A stretch of DNA of 64,000 nucleotides from Aquila chrysaetos chrysaetos (Eukaryota > Chordata > Aves > Accipitriformes > Accipitridae): assembly GCF_900496995.4 (NCBI RefSeq), contig NC_044012.1:5642001-5706000 (forward strand), read 5' to 3'. The notes under the pieces are model-generated. The model was not told the DNA's origin. It saw only the letters and a list, made by a program, of their open reading frames with translations, and made no database searches. Position numbers and translations under genes: made by a program. Positions 51,601-61,836 of the stretch are shown here, piece after piece; the stretch's first letter is position 1; every line of letters starts with the position of its first letter.

Positions 51601-54600
51601 ATTTTTTGCCATTATAGTCATAGTTGATGCGAGGCAGTTCTATTCCTGGGTAAAATAAAGTTCAAGACTTAGGAACAAGAGAAGAAAAATAACTCAAACG
51701 TACACTTACATATGCCAATCTTCAGGAAGTTTTGCCCCGTGAAAAACCTTGACAGTATTTAAAACAGGTGTTGCATAGATTTTGTATGTCTGAATTTCTA
51801 AAAAGCTGAAAATGGATATTAACACAACATAATTAAGCCAGGGTTGTTAGCTCAAAAATGACAATTTTCCATTCTTAGGGATTCATTATACTGGAACTTA
51901 TGAGGGGTTTTTTTCATTTGTCTTTTTCTTCTTTCTTCATAAATACATGAGATGTGAACATCTGAGATATAATTGGAGGCTACCATTCTAAGAAATTGCT
52001 TTCGCCTTAGGTAAGTATATGCTTTTTACATATTCCTGTAATTATCCCCTGAAAAAAGTTTAAAAATCCACTTTCAAAGGCAATCTTTATAAAATACAGC
52101 AATAACTGAAGTGACTATTCGTAAAAGACCTATTTAACCGAAATTACTTTTCTAACAGGTAGATTTGCAAGCCATATTAATAGTTGTAAGATCAGACTTG
52201 GGATCCTATATTAATATAAAACTGATGTAACGTCAGACGTTTAAGACTCTTGATAAATATATATCTGAGAGGTTCAGGGTCATATACTTCTGGATAGACC
52301 CAGAGGAGGGAAGTGAAGAAGAGAAAGATATTGTCAACATTTACACTAAACATATTAATTAAAAGGTTTGTTTCTCTTAGCTTTATAAAGATCTTACATA
52401 TATGAACAGCTATTAGGCATTATTAGAATGCACCTGTGTGTAAGAGAACATATTTGAGATTTGTATACTGGATATGTCTCACCTTCACATAGTATTTCAG
52501 GGTGGCAGTAGATGCTGCCATCTTTCTCTTTTACAGCAGTTGCGGCAGATGGAAGGGTGACTAAATTAGAACCTACTTCGGCATCCTGAAAGAGACATAT
52601 GCTGAAAAAGTAATCTGTCTCTAAGAATATGCTTCTAATTTAGATCTTCCATCAGGTTTGATATTAATATAGAAAATTTGGGGATTAAACAAATAATCCA
52701 GCTTCAAGAAGTTCCTTCTTACGGTGTTTATCTTGTAACATTAGATTCTGACCTTTTCATTAGAAATCTTGTTATACTCAGAGGATTTTAATGTATCATA
52801 GAGTAATCATTCTGAATCACACCAAGTCTTTAGAAAGGTTTATAGACATGGCTGTGTTCCAGAAGCACAATAAATGGATTACATATAGTTTGTGATTTTA
52901 ATTAATGAAGATGGGTTTCAAGGAATTAGGTATCAAATTCCCACTAAAAGTCGCCAGGGTTAGGTTTTTTCGCACCTGCTATAAATCAAGTGCAAAAACA
53001 GATGTAATACACTCTTGTTTTTAATACGCTATTGCTGAATTCTTAAGATTGCAGGGTAGTTTGGATTGCTGGTGTGATCCAACACATCCTTTGTCATTGC
53101 TGCATAACTGTTTTTGAGACATGAACAAAGCAGCAAGATTCTAGGACGTAAAAAGAAAAAGTATTATCCATTCCAAGTGTATCAGGCAGAAACTTGCCCA
53201 AGTTGCTGGGCAATATAAAATCTTCCCTGCAAACAATGATGTAAAATGATGTTTTAAATTAAACTGAAAGATAAAATCTTTCCTCTTCCTGGCAAATCTC
53301 ACACTTAAATAAAATCTTCTAATTTTAATAAAACCATTGCAACAGTTGGGACCATGCGTATATTATATATAGGCTTCCAGTAAAGTGGAAGAAACACGTT
53401 GTGCAAAACCTCATGCATGCCCTCATGCAAGCCAAGTTGATATATCTGCTCGTATTTGATATAGCATTTTACAAATAACTGCACTGGTAAGGAAATTACA
53501 TATGCTCAATAGCCTTGTTCTCCATGACGGATGGTATCAGAACCTAGATCCATGTAACTGTATGTCCAGGTGCTCATTGCCATTTCTCATAATACATACA
53601 CAAAACAAAACTCCTGCACACTTTGTGTGTATGTCATTTTTAAAGAATCAGAAATTTGCACGTAAAGGCTGTCAACTAATAATTCATCTATCATTCACAC
53701 CGATGTATTTTAAATTACTGATCAAAGAACAGATTAAAAAGCCATTTTCTTTCTACCTTGTCATACTGCAGAGGAACAACAAATCGTTTGCTGGTTGGTA
53801 TGGAGGTAAGCTTGCTCTTCTCTCCAAAGTCTTTACTCAGGTTTTTTAAATAGAACATATCATATAAGCTATTGTCTGTATGGGCAATAATATCAAAAAT
53901 AATGTGGCCATCCTCTTCATAAGCATTTATATGGTGAAAAAGCACCATAGCATCAGTATAAAATTTGGTGGATACTTCTTTTTTAGTCTTCTTGTCTACA
54001 AAGTGAAACCAAGTCTGAAAGATAGGAGACGTTATTTAAAACCATTAATGTCCAGCAAATAGTTATTTAGGAAACTGTTTTCTAATGGTAGCCATCAACA
54101 TTCTAATGTATTGTCTGTTTCTACTGAAGCATATTAAGAACTCAGGATTTGCTACTAGGAGACAAGAGGTTCCAACCTGAAGATCAAAACATGCAGGAGT
54201 AAAAGAAGTGCTTTAAACTCATTTTACTGTTGCAAATTACTATTTGGGCTAGGCTGAGGATTTAAGTTTTCTGGTAAAACCTGGAAAAACCCCTGCTCTA
54301 TTTTTAAGTTAAATAAATCTGCCTTAGTCCAGAGTCTCTGTAGTGCTCTGTGCTGGTGTGCTCTACTCCAGCATGCCCCACTTATTGATGGCCAGAGCAT
54401 GTGGAAATAAGGTCCTCAGAAAACAGGTTTTTTCCTCAGTTGCCATGATGAAAGGCCCTCCTTTTGTCGGATGCAGGCTTTTCCACCAGTCTGGCTCTCC
54501 TCTCTGATGCAATGGATCTAGAGCAGATCTCATCCACAATATACAGTATTTTGTTTGGACCAGGAGCAACTGTATGTGTCTGGGATGCTAGTGAGGTTTT

Positions 54601-57600
54601 GAATTTCTCTGCTATCACACAATATTTCTAACAATGCCAAACTATCTTCTTTCTCAAGCACTTCAGCGTCAGATATTTATTTATTTGTGAAATTTCTGGA
54701 GATGGCAGATAGTATTCAAAAAAATACAACTTTTAAAAAAAAAGTGCAACATGAAAGTCAAGGGTTGAAAAAAAAAAGAGGGATTACTGAAATTAATGAA
54801 CCAGATGAAAAACAGAACAGTGTGGAAGAGGTCACTGGCCTGGCTGACTCCATTGCTCAGCATTAGGAAAAATACCTTATCTTCCTTATGATAGGCAAGG
54901 CAGGAAGCCCAGTTCACACCTCGGATGTAAGCAGTTGCCATTTTGACAATATCCAGTTTGAATGGCTGCTCTATGAAGACAATGTAATTTTCTGTCATTC
55001 CAAAGCTATGGTAGTAGCTTGGGTGGAGCAGAGACCGAGAAGGGATGGAGCATACCACTTCCAGATGTTTAAAACGAGATTTCTTCTTTTCTTTTTCTGA
55101 ACATAAATAATAATAATAAAAAATTATAATAAATTCCAATCCAATCTTGTGCTTGGATTTCTCCCATGTATGAAGTAGGAAAGAACAGGTTCCTCTCAGT
55201 TTTATTTGTATTTTCCTGTATGTTAAGAAAGTGGTTTGTTTCCTCCTGCAGAATTAACATAGAAGTTTGCATCCGAGTGAAGCAATGCAGTAATATCACA
55301 ATGCTGGATCCATTTAGACGGAGGCCCCTCAACTTAGTATTTGATTCCACTGGTTACTGTCTTCAGAAGTTCCAGCATAGCAGAGAAAGATGTACAATTA
55401 AATTGGCAGCTTTACAAAGGGGTTCAAATGCCCCCATATTTTTGAACTTCTAAGGAGATGTTCCTGTTTGATCTATACTGACTAAGCCCCAGCTAGGAAT
55501 TACAAATTTATCTTTCACCTGTGGAAGGCCTCTTAATTGTTCAACCAAGAGGACACACATCACACTAGCAGCTGATTTTAAACAACCCACAAAAAAAAAG
55601 ATTGTCTTGAAGGAAAAAGAGCAAGTGATTTGCTCTGTGAACAAAGGACAGTATTTCAGCAAGGCCTAGTGTAGGCCAGGTTAGAGAGGAATTAACTCTC
55701 CATTAGGTATTATTTGGTATTATGCTTCCCTATAATCACAGTATCAGCATTTTAAGAGCATTTTCATTTATGAAGAAAATTAAAATCTACCACTTCAAAT
55801 TATATATACTGCCCTATAGATTGTTTCTGTTCATCCTCGCTCTACACATCACAATACCAGGAATGGAAATTCTTCTAAAAGAGTTAGTTCACTCTAGTAA
55901 TATTCAAAGTAGAATTCTTCTAAAAGCAAATTCCTCTAAAAGCAAGGTTCTTCATACTGAAATACCTTGTTCACACCATATTCAAGATGAACCTTTGTAA
56001 TAGCACATGCCCAGACAGGTTAAGCAGTTAGCATTAAGTTCACAATAAGTTAAAATTAAGAAAATGAACACCATTGGTTTCTAGAAGAGCTGTATCACCA
56101 CCCCTTAACCTCAGAAGAAAAGAAACTGCTAACAAGGTTCTAGAAAATACTGATAAAAGGCATATCTTACCTGGCACAGAAGGAGGAATCTTAAATAGAA
56201 TGTATTTTGTCTTCCCTTTATCAACTATTGAAGTACCCATGTTGAGAATATTGCCGGCACTGTCATAGTGCGGGTGAGAAGTTGCCACATTTACAGCTAC
56301 ATATTTGCTATAGTCAACCTGGAAAATGATGCAATAGGAGATTTTAGAGATGTGTAAGAGAATTAAAATTTATGTCAGCTAACACCACAAATCCACCAGC
56401 TTTTTTAGCACTGGCAGCCTTTTATTGGTACTCCATTTTCCAAAGGCCTTGAAATTAAAACAATGAAGCCAAATGATTTATGTAGGTACTCAAATGATTT
56501 CCTAATTCAAGGCTAAAACAAGTTACAGAATCTGAATTACATTCACCTCTCCCCTACAGCCACGTAACACAATGGGAGGATTGTCTAAAGAAGTTCCCCT
56601 GCCAATGACCATTTCATCCTGAAAATAGTTTATTTAATAGGGCTATGAGTCTGGCAATCTTCTGGAGCAAAAAGATTTCTATTTGATTTAAAGCATGGAA
56701 ATTGTACTCAAACTGTACTGCATGCTACAAAAAACTCATTGTATATTTCAATATGTCAAGATTTTATTTTCAGAATTAAGTAATATCTTGCATAAAGTAC
56801 TTGAAAAGTAGTCATATAACTGACCTACTGAATTGTTAATTCTGTAAATCACTTGGTAACTACAGATGCATAATAGTGGAAATCATCCAAAATAATTACG
56901 TCACAAGCACGATACATGGTATTATTCCTGCAACCTTGCTAGATTATGTACAAGTGAAATTGCTCAAAGCCCAGGTTTTCCCAAACTAACTGGGACTTAA
57001 TTTTGAACTCATGAGTTCTTAAAAGATCTGGTATCTTCACTATTTCACTTTAGCATGATTTCAAAAGTAAGGGAATAGTAGAATAAGAGAAGTATCTTTC
57101 CAGTTTCGTGTCCTGCACGTGTTAAAGGATCCTTATGAGTCAGCCTGAAACTTTATTAGCAGATGAGGAACCAGAATGACAGACAGTTGTTTATACCTTC
57201 TCTAATGTCTCCAGAGTCTGCGGATTAATTTTCCTGATGAAGTTAGTCTCACTGGTAGCGTAAAAATCATCCCCAGTTTTCATAATGTTGATCAGGCAGT
57301 TATCTGTGAACTCAGGAATGGTGTGAGACAGATATGAGAATGCCCTGCGGAGAGGGAAATTTCCTATCAGTTCATTAGAGCAGCAGAAGCTGTCCCAGCT
57401 TTTACCCCCTACAAAGCAGAAGTCACCACAGCAGCGCAGGCTGTGCCAGTCTTTCCCCTGCTGTGCCCTCTTCTGGCAGCTCCTCCACTGCCTGGGTGGC
57501 AAGGGTGCAAAAGCAGAGGAGATGGGCTTCTCCAACACCCTTGGCCAGGGCGAGGCTAAGGCCGTACATGCAACTGTTTTTCCATACACAAATGGGCATC

Positions 57601-60458
57601 CAGGTCCAGTCCTGCTGTCAGCTGTAACGTGCACTGGTTTATCAGGATGGGCTAATTACACACTCTCCTGGGCATTCCTGGTGAGAATTTGGCCTAACAC
57701 TTACTACCTAAAAGCTGGTAGGTTTTTCAGGGTATGCCTTCATAAAATAGATGGATTCATATACTCCCTGACAGAATATTTTTGTTCCTGGTTTTATCCT
57801 GTATCACAATTATGATTTCAAAGAAGATCCAACTTCACATGTGGGCTTGACAGTTTTCCTTATTAGTGTAGGATTTTATCATACTCACTTGAAGCCAAGA
57901 CAAATTTGCTTATATCCCTTTCAAACTTAAAATGGAAGTGTTACCCTGTGTGCTGGAAGAGGAAAGAAAAGCATCTTATCTCAGGGTAACAACTTACATC
58001 ATATCAACTATTTTGCAATAACTAACCATGCATGTGCTCTTATCAAATATCAAATTCAAGGTCATTAGAGGTAGTTCAGACAGGAAGAAGAGATGGGTAA
58101 GCTACTTGCATTTGTCAGAGAATATCCACAGCCAATTTTACACGACAGGTAATAACATGATGGCTTACACCTTGCCTCTCATATACAGCCTATCATCCTT
58201 TCTAACAGTATGAAAGCAGCCATTGCAGTGATCCCAACCGGTTCTGATTTTGAACATAAGACTAGCTCAGGCCTATGGGTGCCATCCTTCAAAGCACTGC
58301 ACATGACTCAAGAAACAATGGAAATTTTTTATCACTTTTTTTTTTATGAAAAGTGGTCTTTAATCCAGAAGTTTTTCTGATTTTTTTGAAGTGATTGATG
58401 CTTTTCTCCTTTTTGTTGAATAAACTTTGCATTAACTCATTCCACATCTCTTCATCTTTTCCTTTTTTGCTGCTTCTCCCCTTAGAGTATCATTTTTATA
58501 CATTTCTGTGAAGCACTTGAAAAAGAAAATATTTGTTTTTTCAAAATTACAACAAAATCTACTTGCAATAGTGAATAAAACAGCCAATATTGCTGATAAA
58601 ATGAATTTAAAATATTTGCCTTAGAATAACACATAGAGAATACAGTGCCGGATATATCTCTTGGCCTTTTTAATATTTAGCAATTGTAAATTTACAAAAC
58701 AAATTTTGTATTTGTAAATATGTCAATGGTAGACAGACATCTGTGCTGGAGAGAGAAGTAGATAGAAGAATCTTGTTGGAAAAAGCATTGCTTACTTGGC
58801 AAATATATTTTTGCATGGATCTGGATAAGCCATAGTTCCAAATTCAGACACCACGATTCGGTTTGCTTCCACATTGCAGTTGTATGTGTCACTTCGGAGA
58901 TACTTACTTCTGTAGTAAACTTCACCTGACAAAGGCCAAACAGGTTTCAATTACATTTCATACTGAGTTCTTTAGAAAATTAGCATAGTTAAAGTCAGGG
59001 AAAGAGTTTCTCAAGCAGATGTCCTTTAGCTAAGAAAAGTTTGCAATGAAACCAACAATGCCCCTCAATCTCTGTTTTGGAATGCTTTTTCAGCTCTCTA
59101 AGGAACCCGGGACTGTTCTTGTGGCTGCTGAGATTGGTAACAGTTTGTCTAGCTTCCTTGATTCCCAACACAGTTGGACAATACTGGGGGACTGGAGAGA
59201 GGAAAGGCAGGATTTGGATAAACTCTTCCAATAAACCAAAACAATCTGTGTAAAATCAGTAATTAGGCATCAATGTGTGGGTGGTGATAGATCTCCTGTA
59301 TTGGCAAAATTTAGTTATGACAGAGTAAGAAATTGCTTGAAGGAATCAATGTCTATCCTGACCAACTTAGTGGACCACTATACTTGAACTAAATGAGCTC
59401 TGTTTGCGTTAGGCAAGTAAAATATACTGGCAATTTAAAAAACACTGGTAATTTCTTTATAGGTTATTTTGTTAAGGATGTAGAGCTGGACAGGAAAGGA
59501 GGTCCTGCAGTTACATTAAATGCCTCCAATCACAGAAACGGAAACTAAAAAGTAAACACTAGGAACGGAGGATGACAGGAGAAAAACCCAGTTCTTGAAC
59601 AGGTACATACTTTTTGCAGCAAGAATCTAGGTGTAAAACATCCTGCCTCACACTGTAGAACAGCTGAACTGATAAAAAATGCTTTAACTGAAAACAAAAA
59701 ATGAAATTGTTTTGGATAGAGGAGCTGCCTGTTTTCCCTCCGTAAGGATTACAAGTAGGAGGACTGCTTGTAGGGGTGTCAAGTATACATAAGTGAGGTT
59801 TGCTATGTGAAGTGACACAGTGGCCCAGTTTCTCTCCTGGCAGCTGTTATAGCTGCAACCAAATCCCAAAAGGGGAATGTTAGTCTTCCCTGAAACTAGG
59901 TTGTTCATCCACAACAGAAAAACCTCCGGATATTACAGTATTTTTGGTTGATCCAGTTTGAAACAATAGAGGTTTTCTTGCTCTGGGTGGAAGGCAAAGG
60001 CTGCCCTGCAGTAACCTGCTCAGAGCTGGTTGCAGGCTATCCTGCAATGCAGACAATACTGAAATCTGGCACTCCAGAAAAAAGGACAACATGATCTGTC
60101 TCTGATAACAGTCCTGCAGAGATACTCCTGCTGCTGCTGTGCTGAGTGAGGTGTGAGCGTATGTTTGGAGAGACTTTCCCCGAAGCGGTTGCGACCTCAC
60201 CAGACATGCCGCTCTGCAGACGAAACCTGCACCGTTCTAACGCTAATCAAAGTCAGAACAGAATGAGGAACATAAGGCACCAAGATTTGGGTTGTTGAGC
60301 TTTTTTTAATCTGATGTGCAACAACTTACCATTTTTAAATGTAAAGCTATGCAGCAGAGCCAAGCCATCAAACCAGTGGTTATACTTGGTGTCCCCTATT
60401 GTGTGCATCCCTGGGCCATTTCGGAGAAGTATCCCTTTCAACCAAGTGGGCAACTGAC
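48440..60458 (-). CDS. BCO1: Beta-carotene 15,15'-dioxygenase, exons 2-11 (first exon missing from window)
   Basis: Cytosolic non-haem Fe(II) enzyme of the RPE65/carotenoid-oxygenase family that splits beta-carotene symmetrically into two retinal molecules. Segments, minus strand, in transcript order: 60458-60330, 58925-58796, 57344-57197, 56318-56171, 55096-54876, 54014-53757, 52585-52483, 51645-51551, 49392-49281, 48612-48440. They total 1,517 nt, all in phase, encoding 504 residues plus a split Gly codon and TAA. With ~21 residues from exon 1 the protein would be ~526 aa, as in chicken and slightly shorter than the human 547. The four iron-ligand histidines sit in [20 protein letters not shown] and DLHGMF; assuming a 21-residue exon 1 the first falls at His172. 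PDPCK and HWFDG family motifs are intact. GAN follows downstream in tandem. Confidence 0.97.
48613..49280 (-). other. BCO1: BCO1 intron 10
   Basis: Starts GTAAAA and ends GTCACAG. Nothing recognisable inside. Confidence 0.9.
49281..49392 (-). CDS. BCO1: BCO1 coding exon 10
   Basis: [20 protein letters not shown] to SPDAREEDD, plus one base of Gly. The acceptor is AATTTAG|ATT and the donor GATG|GTAAAA. It contains WPSEPVFVP, a family landmark. Confidence 0.95.
49393..51550 (-). other. BCO1: BCO1 intron 9
   Basis: AT-rich, 2.2 kb, starting GTATGA and ending AATTTAG. It contains the MIR-type SINE at 49,640-49,812. Confidence 0.9.
49640..49812 (-). mobile_element. Fossil MIR-type SINE in BCO1 intron 9, antisense to the plus strand
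   Basis: The plus strand reads like a reverse-complemented MIR: GGCTTTAAGTATTTTACAAAT, then TACAGAGGAAAAGTCCAAGG, CCCAGAACATTTAAGTGACT, CAAATCACTGC, and AAGCTGGAAACAGGATTTAA followed by ACC. The corresponding MIR landmarks appear in the same order. No target-site duplication was resolved. Confidence 0.7.
51551..51645 (-). CDS. BCO1: BCO1 coding exon 9
   Basis: Completes Gly, then [20 protein letters not shown] to QWSPVPTK. The acceptor is TACCCAG|GA and the donor AAAG|GTATGA. Confidence 0.95.
51646..52482 (-). other. BCO1: BCO1 intron 8
   Basis: Starts GTGAGA and ends TACCCAG. Nothing recognisable inside. Confidence 0.9.
52483..52585 (-). CDS. BCO1: BCO1 coding exon 8
   Basis: [20 protein letters not shown] then [14 protein letters not shown], plus one base of Gly. 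The acceptor is TTTCAG|GAT and the donor GAAG|GTGAGA. Too short to appear as a long open frame; found by homology on the minus strand. Confidence 0.95.
52586..53756 (-). other. BCO1: BCO1 intron 7
   Basis: Starts GTAGAA and ends TTTCAG. AT-rich; nothing recognisable inside. Confidence 0.9.
53757..54014 (-). CDS. BCO1: BCO1 coding exon 7 (third iron-ligand histidine)
   Basis: [20 protein letters not shown] to FVVPLQYDK, 86 codons and phase 0 at both ends. The acceptor is CTTTCAG|ACT and the donor [21 protein letters not shown] carries the third ligand, His308 in mammals. Confidence 0.97.
54015..54875 (-). other. BCO1: BCO1 intron 6
   Basis: Starts GTATTT and ends CTTTCAG. Nothing recognisable inside. 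Confidence 0.9.
54876..55096 (-). CDS. BCO1: BCO1 coding exon 6 (second iron-ligand histidine)
   Basis: Completes Glu, then a lysine-rich linker [10 protein letters not shown] and [20 protein letters not shown] to LAYHKEDK. The acceptor is ATGTTCAG|AA and the donor ATAAG|GTATTT. YYHSFG holds the second ligand. The lysine-rich linker varies between species. Confidence 0.97.
55097..56170 (-). other. BCO1: BCO1 intron 5
   Basis: Starts GTAAGA and ends ATGTTCAG. It contains three copies of an ATTCYTCTAAAAG motif between 55,869 and 55,945. Confidence 0.9.
56171..56318 (-). CDS. BCO1: BCO1 coding exon 5 (first iron-ligand histidine)
   Basis: [20 protein letters not shown] to LFKIPPSVP plus one base of Glu. 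The acceptor is TTCCAG|GTT and the donor CCAG|GTAAGA. SHPHYD carries the first Fe ligand, His172 in the mammalian enzyme. Confidence 0.97.
56319..57196 (-). other. BCO1: BCO1 intron 4
   Basis: Starts GTATAA and ends TTCCAG. Nothing recognisable inside. Confidence 0.9.
57197..57344 (-). CDS. BCO1: BCO1 coding exon 4
   Basis: Completes Lys, then [20 protein letters not shown] to [11 protein letters not shown]. The acceptor is CTCCGCAG|G and the donor GAAG|GTATAA. It ends in phase 0. Confidence 0.97.
57345..58795 (-). other. BCO1: BCO1 intron 3
   Basis: Starts GTAAGC and ends CTCCGCAG. Its 3' part (about 57,370-57,620) is GC-richer than the surroundings. No exon is supported. Confidence 0.9.
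58796..58925 (-). CDS. BCO1: BCO1 coding exon 3
   Basis: Completes Gly, then [20 protein letters not shown] to DPCKNIFA, plus two bases of Lys. The acceptor is TTGTCAG|GT and the donor CCAA|GTAAGC. It contains the conserved PDPCK motif, whose cysteine is a lipidation site in RPE65 (family knowledge; role in BCO1 uncertain). Confidence 0.96.
58926..60329 (-). other. BCO1: BCO1 intron 2
   Basis: Starts GTAAGT and ends TTGTCAG. A moderately GC-rich part lies at 59,960-60,240; nothing recognisable inside. Confidence 0.9.
60330..60458 (-). CDS. BCO1: BCO1 coding exon 2
   Basis: Encodes (G)[16 protein letters not shown] to [10 protein letters not shown] plus one base of Gly. The acceptor is TTTATAG|GT and the donor AATG|GTAAGT. 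It contains [13 protein letters not shown], the start of the propeller fold. Phase 1 at the acceptor requires an upstream coding exon ending in G. Confidence 0.96.
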
Positions 60459-61782
60459 CTATAAACAAAAAGGCCATACCAGTATCCATTCATTTAGGTG
60501 AGGGGCATGTCACAGGACAATTTTCCTTAGGGCACAGGCTTCATATAGGCAGACAGACTATGGGTGTAAGTCTAGATTTGTAATAGCATATAATCATGTT
60601 AGAGTTTTGTTTAACGAAAATATGACCTGCTCAACAATGTGGCACTAGTAATATTCTGCATGAATATTGCTATATGAGATTACTATAAGAAGATGAGATT
60701 GCTGGAATGTAATTTGCTAAATATCATGAATTCAATAAAGCTGGACCTTTCTTTCCTGCACTCCGATTTTAAAGTGATACATTTTACTCATGCCAGGAAA
60801 AGCTAGCGCTTATCAGAAATAAGCATATTTTATAGGTTATATGACTTGCATTGGCCTTCAGTACATCAATTTAAACTTAAGGCTAAAAGAACTCCAGTAA
60901 AAATTTAATTAATTAAATTACACAGCATAATGTAGTGTCATTTTGGGAGTGCTTTTGTGACACTAGTCAGAATGTTGGTGTTTTGAACGCAAATAAAGGG
61001 TAGGAATTTTATACTGAAAATATATAAAGAATGTTGAGGTTTGAATATGAAATTTTCCTTATCAAACCCCTGCAAGAAATACATTACCTACCATTTGACA
61101 CACAGAATAACAACAATTAAAGAATGTCATTAGGGTTAAAGAGCTGAACAAAAGCATATCAGATATTAAATTAAAAGCTTCACTTGCTTCTTCTGTGTGT
61201 ATGCCTCCTGAGGGAATATTTAAGATCACTTACTACTTTTCCACACAATTCCTGCACTGAACATTGTCTCTGCATAAAAAGCTATTCAGAACTTTTAATT
61301 CTCCTTATCATTTAGTTTGTGACCTCATGTTGATTATGTTGACACACGTTCTTATTAATACTCCCTTTACAACAGATAGAAATGTCCTCCCATGGAAATA
61401 CTCAATTTTGTCAAAGCTTATGCTGTTGCAGAGAGGTAACAATTGTTTTGCTGTAAGACCTTCTGAGATCCTAACGGGACTTTGGATACTTTCTGAGAGA
61501 ATATTTCCTGAATTTTGCCCTTTTTAGGTAAGGGAGACAACGACATTTGCCATTTCTTCAAACAAACGACATTAAGGACACAAGGAAAAAACATCCAAAT
61601 GCAAAGGAAGGATATGGAGTAAATGTCAGCTTTACCTAAAATACATTCTCAGTCAGGCTAACCAACTAATATTGTATGCCACAATGCTCACACAACATCA
61701 TTAGGGTTACAGTTCTGGAACACATGAGGAAGATAAAAAATTGTTGACACAATGGATGGACTTTCATCATCATCATCATTAT

Positions 61783-61836
<54 letters not shown>

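Noticed and set aside
60200-60489. ATG at 60,489 upstream of BCO1 exon 2 as an alternative start
   Set aside because: The frame enters through the exon 2 splice acceptor (TTTATAG|GT), so the upstream residues are intronic read-through.
61231-61262. Another candidate BCO1 exon 1 with a GTAAGT donor
   Set aside because: It gives a ten-residue peptide (MFSAGIVWKS) that does not match the known N-terminus; phase agreement alone is weak.
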